Of a DNA stretch of 64,000 nucleotides, positions 1 to 7,248 are shown in pieces. Below the pieces are notes generated by a model. That model saw nothing but the letters and a program-made list of their open reading frames with translations. It was not told where the DNA came from and searched no databases. A program made the position numbers and the translations under genes. The stretch is taken from the NCBI GenBank assembly GCA_031292515.1, contig JARLGZ010000235.1, forward strand, positions 62,001 to 126,000, read 5' to 3'. Each line of letters starts with the position of its first letter. The stretch's first letter is position 1. Source of the stretch: Puia sp. GTDB lineage: Bacteria > Bacteroidota > Bacteroidia > Chitinophagales > Chitinophagaceae.

Positions 1-1
1 G

Positions 2-1393
2 ACCTCCGTTAGCATGACTATCAACGGACCGGCCCCCATCCTGCTGGCCTTCTTCCTGAATGCGGCGATCGATCAGCAATGTGAAAAATGGATCACCGAA
101 AACAACCAATGGGGAACCGTGAACGAACGGCTCGGCCTTATCTTCGGGGACACGGAGAGACCCGTCTATGCTGACCCGGATTTGCCGGATGGGAATAACG
201 GTCTCGGATTGCATCTGCTGGGTGTCAGCGGAGCGGAGATCGTCCCGGAGCCGGAATATAAAAAAATACGCGCTTCCGCCTTATCGCAGGTTCGGGGAAC
301 GGTCCAGGCAGATATCCTGAAAGAAGACCAGGCTCAGAATACCTGCATCTTCAGTACGGAATTTGCGCTGAGGCTGATGGGAGATACGCAGGCCTGGTTC
401 ATCGGCCAGCAGGTACGGAATTTCTATAGTGTCTCCATCAGCGGTTACCATATCGCCGAAGCCGGCGCCAACCCGATCACACAACTCGCCTTCACCCTGG
501 CTAACGGATTTACCTATGTGGAATATTATCTCAGCCGCGGCATGGCCATTGACGATTTCGCGCCCAATCTGTCCTTCTTCTTCAGCAACGGGATGGACCC
601 CGAATACAGCGTCATCGGCCGGGTGGCCAGACGCATCTGGGCCAAGTCCATCCGGTATAAATACAAGGGCAACAGCCGTTCGCAAAAACTAAAATACCAT
701 ATCCAGACCAGTGGACGGAGCCTCCATGCGCAGGAGATCGATTTCAACGATATCCGCACGACACTCCAGGCCTTATATGCCATTTATGACAATTGCAATT
801 CCCTGCATACAAACGCCTATGACGAAGCGATCACGACCCCTACCGAAGAGAGCGTGAGAAGGGCCATGGCGATCCAGTTGATCATCAACCGGGAACTGGG
901 CAGCGCCCGGACGGAGAACTTCCTGCAAGGCAGCTTTGCCGTCGAAGAACTTACCGACCTCGTCGAAGAAGCCGTCATGACGGAATTCGATCGCCTCTCC
1001 GAACGGGGGGGCGTATTGGGCGCGATGGAACGAATGTATCAGCGCAACAGGATTCAGGAAGAGAGCCTCTATTATGAAAGCCTCAAACATAACGGAGAAT
1101 TGCCGATCGTAGGCGTCAACACATTTCTGAACAGCAAAGGATCACCCACCATCCTGCCGGAAGAAGTGATCCGCAGCACCCCTGAAGAAAAGCAACGGCA
1201 GATCCGCAACCTGCATGCCTTCCATAAACGAAATCAGGACCGGACAGGCCCCATGCTCGAACGGCTCAAAGAAGTAGCCGTCAGCAATGGCAACCTTTTC
1301 GGGGAGCTGATGGAAACGGTGAAATATTGCAGCCTGGGACAAATCACGCACACACTGTATGAAGTGGGCGGTCAGTATCGCCGCAACATGTAA
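2..1393 (+). CDS. icmF: Fused isobutyryl-CoA/methylmalonyl-CoA mutase, C-terminal part (cut by window edge)
   Basis: The frame is already open at base 2 and runs 463 codons to a TAA, so the true start lies off the window. The protein is an adenosylcobalamin-dependent acyl-CoA mutase that rearranges carbon skeletons of short acyl-CoAs. The visible part opens in the mutase barrel with [11 protein letters not shown], a signature of B12 mutases. It closes with [19 protein letters not shown], the usual end of the fused IcmF type, which carries the cobalamin domain and a GTPase chaperone domain in front. Those two domains are not visible, so the fusion is inferred from the C-terminus. The neighbour glk follows 22 bp later on the same strand, so the two may be co-transcribed, although I know of no functional link between them. 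Confidence 0.88.
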   Translation, partial: TSVSMTINGPAPILLAFFLNAAIDQQCEKWITENNQWGTVNERLGLIFGDTERPVYADPDLPDGNNGLGLHLLGVSGAEIVPEPEYKKIRASALSQVRGTVQADILKEDQAQNTCIFSTEFALRLMGDTQAWFIGQQVRNFYSVSISGYHIAEAGANPITQLAFTLANGFTYVEYYLSRGMAIDDFAPNLSFFFSNGMDPEYSVIGRVARRIWAKSIRYKYKGNSRSQKLKYHIQTSGRSLHAQEIDFNDIRTTLQALYAIYDNCNSLHTNAYDEAITTPTEESVRRAMAIQLIINRELGSARTENFLQGSFAVEELTDLVEEAVMTEFDRLSERGGVLGAMERMYQRNRIQEESLYYESLKHNGELPIVGVNTFLNSKGSPTILPEEVIRSTPEEKQRQIRNLHAFHKRNQDRTGPMLERLKEVAVSNGNLFGELMETVKYCSLGQITHTLYEVGGQYRRNM

Positions 1394-1415
1394 ATTTGGG
1401 TATTAAACAGGCATC

Positions 1416-2465
1416 ATGGCAAAACCACCGATCGTATCTATCGCATTCAAAAAGAGACCCGGATCCGAAAACACCACAACCATCCTGGCAGGAGATACCG
1501 GGGGCACAAAGACGAATATGGCACTCTACCGGAGCGATGCAAACGGCCTCACGGAGCTGAAAGAAAAAAAGTACGCATCGAAAGACTACCATTCCCTCAC
1601 GGATATTATACGGGATTTTTGCGGAACAGACAGACCCGACCGCATCTGTGCGGCGATAGCCGGCCCCGTAATCCACGGGAAAAGTACGCTGACCAACCTC
1701 TCCTGGCAGCTCGATAGCGAGACCATGAGCCGCGATCTGAAAACGCCTGTCTGCTTTATCAACGACCTGGAAGCGACGGCTTATGGCCTCTCCGGCCTGC
1801 AAAAGGAAGAACTTTCGACCCTGTCGGAAGGTCATGGCCTACTCCCCGGAAATACAGTCGCCGAAGGCAACCTGGCCATCATCGCCCCGGGGACCGGGCT
1901 GGGAGAAGCGGGTCTCTTCTGGGACGGCTCTTGCTATCACCCCTTTGCCACCGAGGGAGGTCATAGCGATTTCGGACCACGGGGAGAAGAAGACATCGCA
2001 CTCTATCGTTATCTGCAACAACAGTTCGGACACGTCAGCTGGGAAAGGCTCGTATCCGGGATGGGGATAAAATCGATCTACCATTTTCTGACCGAGGTCC
2101 GCAAGGAGACCACGCCAGCTTGGCTGAATGAGAGAATGCAGCAGGAAGACCCCGCCGCCGTGATCAGCCAGGCCGCCTTAAAACGCGAGGATCCGGTGTG
2201 CCGGGAAGCGATGGAACTGTTTAGCCGCTTTCTTGCAACCGAAGCCGCCAGCCTCGTGCTCAAGTTAAAAGCCACCGGCGGCCTTTTTATCGGTGGAGGC
2301 ATCCCTCCAAAAATCTTACCCCTGCTCCGGGAAGGCGAATGGCTGAAGAATTTTGTCAGTGACGGGCGCATGCAGCAATTGCTGGAAGAAGTGCCGGTGT
2401 ATGTCGTGCTCAACGACAAGATGGCGCTGATGGGCGCCGCGCACTACGGATCTTACAATATGTGA
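1416..2465 (+). CDS. glk: Glucokinase (Glk family, ATP-dependent)
   Basis: Cytoplasmic hexokinase-fold enzyme of 349 residues that phosphorylates glucose to glucose 6-phosphate. The nucleotide phosphate-binding motif AGDTGGTKTN lies at about residues 25-34. The substrate-binding region FINDLEATAYGL is near residue 115, and APGTGLGEAG, the second phosphate-contact loop, is near residue 152. The C-terminal GGLFIGGGIPPK is also typical of the Glk (PF02685) family rather than ROK kinases, because the zinc-binding cysteine cluster of ROK proteins is absent. About 20 residues precede the first conserved motif, a slightly long N-terminus. The ATG at 1416 is the first start after the icmF stop; a later start cannot be excluded. 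Confidence 0.9.
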   Translation: MAKPPIVSIAFKKRPGSENTTTILAGDTGGTKTNMALYRSDANGLTELKEKKYASKDYHSLTDIIRDFCGTDRPDRICAAIAGPVIHGKSTLTNLSWQLDSETMSRDLKTPVCFINDLEATAYGLSGLQKEELSTLSEGHGLLPGNTVAEGNLAIIAPGTGLGEAGLFWDGSCYHPFATEGGHSDFGPRGEEDIALYRYLQQQFGHVSWERLVSGMGIKSIYHFLTEVRKETTPAWLNERMQQEDPAAVISQAALKREDPVCREAMELFSRFLATEAASLVLKLKATGGLFIGGGIPPKILPLLREGEWLKNFVSDGRMQQLLEEVPVYVVLNDKMALMGAAHYGSYNM

Positions 2466-2608
2466 GATCCGGAGATCATGGGACATGGGATCCCGAAATC
2501 AGCGCTCCCGGAGAGATCCGGAGAAGAAGCCCGAACGGCGGGACGCAAAGGCGGGATGCAAAAAAACGGCCCGGATAGAAATCCAGGCCTTATAAAATCC
2601 AATATCCT

Positions 2609-2779
2609 ATGAAAAACCTCTATATTATTTTCAAACGGTATGCCAACTGGTTCCTGCTATATAACCCCCTCAACCCCGCGCCGGCAGCGAGGTTGACAAG
2701 ACCGCTTTTTTTGACAGAGGGCGACCCGGGAAAATTGTACCCAATCTGTCCGCAAAGTTCCCCGGCGCTATCCCTGTGA
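2609..2779 (+). CDS. Possible small ORF of 56 residues in the glk-OMP gap
   Basis: The 330-bp stretch between glk and the next gene holds one ATG-started frame of 56 codons. It begins MKNLYIIFKRYANWFLLYN and ends in a TGA. The first 20 residues are aromatic and hydrophobic, followed by a proline-rich stretch. No ribosome-binding site is visible and I recognise no family. It could be a chance frame or a small membrane peptide. The rest of the gap shows only repeated GATCCGGAG words just after glk. Confidence 0.2.
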   Translation: MKNLYIIFKRYANWFLLYNPLNPAPAARLTRPLFLTEGDPGKLYPICPQSSPALSL

Positions 2780-2795
2780 AAGCCTCATCCGCCTG

Positions 2796-3392
2796 TCATC
2801 GATCCCCAAGTGTATAAAACAGGCCGACGCTCCAAACGGATGAAGTCAGGCTCTTCCCTGCAATGGCTTCCTTATTCAGACGCGTAAGCCCCGGAGCATA
2901 CCGGACATTTACGCCCGACCCCTTCAACAGCTCATCCAGGCGGGCGCCTGCACCGAAACACCAGCCGAGATTCGCTGCGGAATAATACTGCTTTATATTC
3001 ATGACCACCCCGTCAAAATCCTCTTTTGAGGAGAGCAGCAGGCCGACCTGCGGACCCGTCTCGACATAGATCCCGGAACCGATCCTGTATTGGACGAGAA
3101 GCGGAAGACGAAGGAACCCCCTCTTTATTTCTCCCGTCGCCCCCGTCGGCTTATATTTCTCCCGGGTCCCCTCAGCCGAATAAAACAACTCTGCACGGGC
3201 GGCAAAGGCGCCGGCGACCGGATGTGCCGCAAAGACCCCGCCGTTGAAACCGATCCTTTCGCTGGTACTGTAATCACTACTGCCCACCGACTCCGCAGAG
3301 GAATTTAGTCCGCCTTTGAAACCATAGGTGAACTGGGCCCTCGCAGCCGCAAAAAAAATGACAAACAGGATCAATAAGCTGCCCCCTTTCAT
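2796..3392 (-). CDS. PorT-like outer membrane beta-barrel protein
   Basis: This 198-residue protein has a clear signal peptide (MKGGSLLILFVIFFAAARAQ, cleavage expected after ARA). Alternating-pattern strands follow that are typical of the small outer-membrane barrel family OMP_b-brl_2. FTYGFKGGLN at the mature N-terminus, glycine-rich turns and a C-terminal WSVGLFYTLG strand all fit an eight- to ten-strand barrel in the outer membrane. Such proteins are abundant in Bacteroidota and mostly lack an assigned function. It stands alone on the minus strand, with its promoter somewhere in 3393-3560. Confidence 0.8.
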   Translation of the reverse strand: MKGGSLLILFVIFFAAARAQFTYGFKGGLNSSAESVGSSDYSTSERIGFNGGVFAAHPVAGAFAARAELFYSAEGTREKYKPTGATGEIKRGFLRLPLLVQYRIGSGIYVETGPQVGLLLSSKEDFDGVVMNIKQYYSAANLGWCFGAGARLDELLKGSGVNVRYAPGLTRLNKEAIAGKSLTSSVWSVGLFYTLGDR

Positions 3393-3569
3393 ATTACATC
3401 GCTTTGTGAAGATTACCGGCTGCTAAACATTATAACAATCGTTGATGACTAAAACATAAGAGAATCGAAACCTAAACAAAACCACTATTTTTTTAAATCT
3501 CCGTTTTGCAAACCCCGGATACCATTTGCATACCATTAATTTCACCTCCTCTTAAGGTGACTTACAACG

Positions 3570-3743
3570 ATGAATAGGTTTGATACTCCACAAGAAAAAA
3601 AAGACAAGACCAAAGTTATAAAAAAACTGGTGGCCGGATGGATCGCCAGACAGGAGACCCGGTCTAAAGCCGCCCTGCTCATCGCCAAAAATCCGGAAGT
3701 AAAATCGCGCAAAGTGCCTGCCGCCCTTTGGAAAAGGGCCTGA
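3570..3743 (+). CDS. Small basic hypothetical protein, 57 residues
   Basis: This frame lies in the 534-bp gap between the barrel gene and korA. It starts at ATG 3570 behind an AAGG-type ribosome-binding site (3554-3557) at a plausible spacing and ends TGA at 3743. The product is strongly basic, with MNRFDTPQEKKDKTKVIKK at the start and about 15 lysines or arginines, and looks mostly helical. I recognise no family. A purine-rich start region in an organism that uses few Shine-Dalgarno sites is the main support. A 744-base antisense open frame across this region looks like a shadow, as it runs on into korA. Apart from this frame, the gap holds AT-rich upstream sequence (3400-3540) and a GC-rich stretch after it with no clear signal. 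Confidence 0.4.
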   Translation: MNRFDTPQEKKDKTKVIKKLVAGWIARQETRSKAALLIAKNPEVKSRKVPAALWKRA

Positions 3744-3914
3744 AAACCGGCTGGTGACGATTCCGGCTCCCGGCCGACCCTTTTGCCGGATCGTCGATCC
3801 TGCGCGCGCTCCTCGTCTGCGCCGGCACCGGGGTTTTTTTCGGCTGTTACCCGGCCCAAGCCGAATTTTTTCCGGCTCGCGCCCGACAGATCAAAAACCT
3901 GTCTTATCTTGTAG

Positions 3915-3922
3915 TAATTTTG
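3915..3922 (+). promoter_or_regulatory. Candidate Bacteroidota -7 box before korA
   Basis: TAATTTTG lies five bases before the korA ATG and matches the TAnnTTTG consensus of Bacteroidota housekeeping promoters. No convincing TTTG -33 element is seen about 19 bp further upstream. The transcript would be almost leaderless. Confidence 0.3.
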
Positions 3923-3926
3923 CCAT

Positions 3927-5816
3927 ATGAACAGAAAAGAAGAAGTCCTGCAGGACGTAGTGATCAAGTTTGCAGGCGACTCAGGAGACGGCATGCAACT
4001 CACCGGCAGCCAGTTTACAAATAGCACCGCTTTATTGGGCATAGACCTCGCCACTTTCCCGGACTTCCCGGCAGAGATCAGGGCCCCGCAGGGTACTTTA
4101 CCCGGTGTGAGCGGATACCAGCTCAGGTTTTCCAGCGACAAAATATTCACCCCCGGCGACGAATGCGATGTCCTCGTCGCTATGAACGCCGCGGCGCTCA
4201 AAGCCAACCTGAAAAGCCTGAAAAAAGGTGGCAAAATCCTCGTCAACACAGAAGGATTCGACAGCAAAAATCTCCGCCTGGCCAATTACCCCGAAGGAGT
4301 AAATCCCCTCGAAGACAATAGCCTCGGGAGCTACCAGGTGATCAGGATGGATGTGACAAAAATGACCCGTGAAGCCTTGAAGGAGATCACGCTTGGAACC
4401 AAGGAGAAAGACAGGGCGAAGAACATGTTTGTCCTGGGATTTCTGTACTGGATGTACAACAGGGACATGGACTATACAATCAAATTCCTGAAAGAGAAAT
4501 TCGGCAGGAAACCCGAGATCCTCGAGAGCAATATAAAGGCCCTGCAGGCGGGTTACCACTTCGGTGACACGACAGAAACCTCCACGACAACCTACCGCGT
4601 GGAAAAAGCCAAAATGGAGCCGGGCGTATACCGTTCCATTATGGGCAACCAGGCACTGGCCTATGGATTGATCGCGGCCTCGCAAAAAAGCGGCCTCCCT
4701 ATATTCCTGGGTTCCTATCCCATCACCCCCGCCTCCGATATCCTCCATGAGCTCAGTCGTTATAAGTCCTTCGGCATACGCACATTCCAGGCGGAAGACG
4801 AGATCGCGGGCATCGCTTCCGCCATCGGGGCAAGTTACGGCGGCTCCCTGGGAGTGACGACCACTTCGGGACCCGGTATGGCCCTGAAAGCCGAAGCCAT
4901 GGGACTGGCCGTTATGCTGGAAATTCCCTTGCTGATCTGTGATATCCAACGCGGAGGGCCTTCGACCGGTCTTCCTACCAAGACAGAACAAAGCGATCTG
5001 CTGCAAGCCTACTACGGCAGGAACGGGGAATGCCCCATGCCGATCATCTCCGCTTCGACGCCCAGCGACTGTTTCGACGCCGTCTATGAAGCCGTAAGGA
5101 TAGCCGTACAACACATGACACCGGTAATCCTGTTGAGCGATGGGTACATCGCCAACGGTGCAGAACCCTGGAAATTTCCGAAAGCCGCCGACCTGCCCCC
5201 TATCGAGGTGAAATTCAAAAAAGAATTGGGTGAGGGAGAAGATAAATTTCAACCTTATCTGAGGGATGAGAAATGGGTGCGTCCCTGGGCGATACCCGGC
5301 ACACCGGGGCTGGAACACCGCATCGGCGGACTGGAAAAACAAAACGTCACCGGCAACGTCAGCTACGACCCCGACAACCACCAGCTGATGGTGAAAATAA
5401 GACAGGAAAAAGTCGACAAGATCGCCGAATATATTCCCCTGCAAACGATTGACAGCGGACCCGAAAAAGGCAAACTGCTCGTATTAGGCTGGGGTAGTAC
5501 CTATGGGTCGATCAAAAGCGCCGTAATAGAACTGCAACACGAAGGATATTCGGTCTCCCATGCACATCTTCGGTACCTGCGCCCTTTCCCGGCAAACCTG
5601 GGCGAGATACTGCACAATTTCGAGCATATCCTGATCCCCGAGATCAACAACGGACAGTTGATCAGGATTATCAGGGACCAGTATTTTGTCGACGCCAAAG
5701 GCTACAACAAAATTATGGGCTCCCCCATCACAAAAACCGAGCTCGTGCTGAAACTGAAGGAAGTCCTGGGAAGCGGAAACGGCATCGCCGGGTCGAAGCC
5801 GGACATACGGGAATGA
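3927..5816 (+). CDS. korA: 2-oxoacid:acceptor (ferredoxin) oxidoreductase, fused gamma-alpha subunit
   Basis: Subunit of 629 residues of a CoA-dependent 2-oxoacid:ferredoxin oxidoreductase, probably acting on 2-oxoglutarate. The gamma domain comes first (residues 1-200), with FAGDSGDGMQLTGSQ near residue 12 and FPAEIRAPQGT near residue 50. The alpha pyrimidine-binding domain follows, with YPITPASDILHELS at about residue 262, FQAEDEIAGIASAIGASYGG and TTTSGPGMALK. The thiamine-pyrophosphate-binding beta subunit, normally encoded directly downstream, is not here: a convergent gene begins within 60 bp. Function therefore needs a beta subunit encoded elsewhere. The ATG at 3927 gives the normal N-terminus of the family. 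Confidence 0.9.
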   Translation: MNRKEEVLQDVVIKFAGDSGDGMQLTGSQFTNSTALLGIDLATFPDFPAEIRAPQGTLPGVSGYQLRFSSDKIFTPGDECDVLVAMNAAALKANLKSLKKGGKILVNTEGFDSKNLRLANYPEGVNPLEDNSLGSYQVIRMDVTKMTREALKEITLGTKEKDRAKNMFVLGFLYWMYNRDMDYTIKFLKEKFGRKPEILESNIKALQAGYHFGDTTETSTTTYRVEKAKMEPGVYRSIMGNQALAYGLIAASQKSGLPIFLGSYPITPASDILHELSRYKSFGIRTFQAEDEIAGIASAIGASYGGSLGVTTTSGPGMALKAEAMGLAVMLEIPLLICDIQRGGPSTGLPTKTEQSDLLQAYYGRNGECPMPIISASTPSDCFDAVYEAVRIAVQHMTPVILLSDGYIANGAEPWKFPKAADLPPIEVKFKKELGEGEDKFQPYLRDEKWVRPWAIPGTPGLEHRIGGLEKQNVTGNVSYDPDNHQLMVKIRQEKVDKIAEYIPLQTIDSGPEKGKLLVLGWGSTYGSIKSAVIELQHEGYSVSHAHLRYLRPFPANLGEILHNFEHILIPEINNGQLIRIIRDQYFVDAKGYNKIMGSPITKTELVLKLKEVLGSGNGIAGSKPDIRE

Positions 5817-5823
5817 CCCCCCT

Positions 5824-5839
5824 GCCCCTGTACAGGGGC
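5824..5839. terminator. Hairpin between convergent genes korA and the HD-PycTM gene
   Basis: A perfect 16-base inverted repeat, GCCCCTGTACAGGGGC, starts eight bases after the korA stop. There is no run of T after it on either strand, so intrinsic termination would be weak. Its position between convergent genes favours a terminator role. Confidence 0.5.
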
Positions 5840-5868
5840 CATAATGTTTACAATCATAATGCTTACAA

Positions 5869-7248
5869 CTATATGTAGAACATGGTGATACTGAAAGCCA
5901 GCACGGACACGATGATCCCATACATAAATATCGTATAGGCGATTCGAAGATATTTGTATTTGCGGGCGAGCACGATACCCTGATAATAGATGTCCTTGAT
6001 GATATTGTCGTACATATAGTTCCTGTCCCCGATCATTTCCTTCATGGCCTCCCCATATTCGGTCACGCTCATGTTAAAAAAATTGCCGAAGAACAGCAGG
6101 TTCACCTTCCTGTTTTTGACATCTTCCGCAGTAAAAATACCATGTGACACGTTGGGACGAGTCGCCAGGATGGCAAAAACCATGGTGATAACGCTGACAA
6201 ACATCAGGATCGTCGTCGGGATGATGAGATTATGATGATCCTGCAAGTGACGGATCAATAGGGAAATAATGATCGAGATGATGATCGAGTTGACCGAAAT
6301 GAGGATATGGGCCTTGTTATCGGCCATATGGCTGAGATTGGAATGATTCGAAGAGGTGATCCGGAAAGTCGTGGTAATCCCCCGTTCCGATTTCTCCGCT
6401 TTATCGGATTTATCCGACTTATCGGCCTTATCGGTTTTCTCCGCATCGTCCTTCTTACCTTTGTCGCCCTTTTTGTGAGCCTTTCTCCCGGGCTCTTCCA
6501 CCGGGTCAGCCGGAGAAGAGATTGGCCCCGGCCTCACCTGCGACAAACCGACCTCTCCCGCATGACCGTCCGTTTCCGCAAGGGTGCTTATCTCCGGCAG
6601 GTCTTTTCCCGTATGCACCCCATGATCGGATTTTTCCGGGGAGACAGGATACTTTCCTTCCAGTTCCTGCAGGTTCGACTGCTTCACCGGTTCCAGCCTC
6701 TCCCGTCCATAACTCGTGAAATAACGATGGCTTCGCAGAAATTCTATATTCTTCGCATTCCATTCCTCTTTATCATAGTGGGTTTTCCCCGAGCCGTTTA
6801 TTTCCTTTCGCAGGAGCTTTGACCGGGTCTTAAAATCACCCGTGCCCAAATGAGAAAGATCCGCGTCACAGAGGATTTCCCCGATAAGATTTGCCGGGGA
6901 TTGTGGCATCCGGGTAGCCGCGATGGCTGCAACGACTCTTTCCGTTAAAGCCGGCGACAAAGAAGGAATACGTTGCAAAAATTGCCTGGCGATGGCCATG
7001 CTCGCCTCCTCATGTTTCTCCGCCTCGCCGTAAGAATACCCCGTATCGTGAAACCAGGCCGCCAACAAAAGAACCAGCCTGTCCTCATCGGAAAGCTGGT
7101 AATAATCAGCCATCTCTTCACAGGCCCTTACGACCCCTTCCGTATGAGCAGCATTATGAAAAACGAAAGAAGGGTTCAGCTTCGTGCTGAAGATCCCCTC
7201 CGCGTATTGCCTTGTCTCTTGCAGTATCGTCACTCCTGCTGGATCCAT
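5869..7248 (-). CDS. HD-domain phosphohydrolase fused to a Pycsar-type transmembrane effector domain
   Basis: The 459-residue protein has two clear parts joined by a charged linker. Residues 1-190 are an HD phosphohydrolase: FHNAAHTEGVV (about residue 30), AAWFHDTGYS with the HD pair at 67-68, and CDADLSHLG near residue 128. Residues 256-288 are a Lys/Asp/Ser linker. Residues 305-459 match the PycTM/DUF5706 membrane module: MADNKAHILISVNSIIIS, a second helix near 343-364 ending ILATRPNV, the soluble NLLFFGNF segment, and a last helix at 435-459. In Pycsar antiphage defence, PycTM proteins respond to cyclic UMP or CMP and damage the membrane. An HD domain could hydrolyse or sense a nucleotide. 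No cyclase gene is adjacent. The gene overlaps the upstream GAF gene by 19 bp, which implies one operon with FUSC and GAF. Confidence 0.82.
   Translation of the reverse strand: MDPAGVTILQETRQYAEGIFSTKLNPSFVFHNAAHTEGVVRACEEMADYYQLSDEDRLVLLLAAWFHDTGYSYGEAEKHEEASMAIARQFLQRIPSLSPALTERVVAAIAATRMPQSPANLIGEILCDADLSHLGTGDFKTRSKLLRKEINGSGKTHYDKEEWNAKNIEFLRSHRYFTSYGRERLEPVKQSNLQELEGKYPVSPEKSDHGVHTGKDLPEISTLAETDGHAGEVGLSQVRPGPISSPADPVEEPGRKAHKKGDKGKKDDAEKTDKADKSDKSDKAEKSERGITTTFRITSSNHSNLSHMADNKAHILISVNSIIISIIISLLIRHLQDHHNLIIPTTILMFVSVITMVFAILATRPNVSHGIFTAEDVKNRKVNLLFFGNFFNMSVTEYGEAMKEMIGDRNYMYDNIIKDIYYQGIVLARKYKYLRIAYTIFMYGIIVSVLAFSITMFYI
6385..6483 (-). repeat. Low-complexity DNA encoding a Lys/Asp/Ser linker
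   Basis: A degenerate short tandem array of TTATCGGA- and TTATCCGA-like units lies within the HD-PycTM gene. It encodes the repeated (S/A)DK linker at about residues 256-288. The units differ by point changes, as expected of an old slippage-derived repeat. Confidence 0.6.

Noticed and set aside
3542-4285. A 247-codon minus-strand frame across the gap before korA
   Set aside because: It runs on into korA, has no motif and overlaps the small basic frame. It is best seen as a shadow.
4098-5444. A 448-codon open frame on the minus strand
   Set aside because: It is opposite korA, whose motifs are unmistakable. The product is His- and Phe-rich without any recognisable domain.
5869-7248. A complete Pycsar defence system
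   Set aside because: No uridylate or cytidylate cyclase gene lies nearby, and the neighbouring genes are a GAF and a FUSC protein. Only the effector-like domain is supported.
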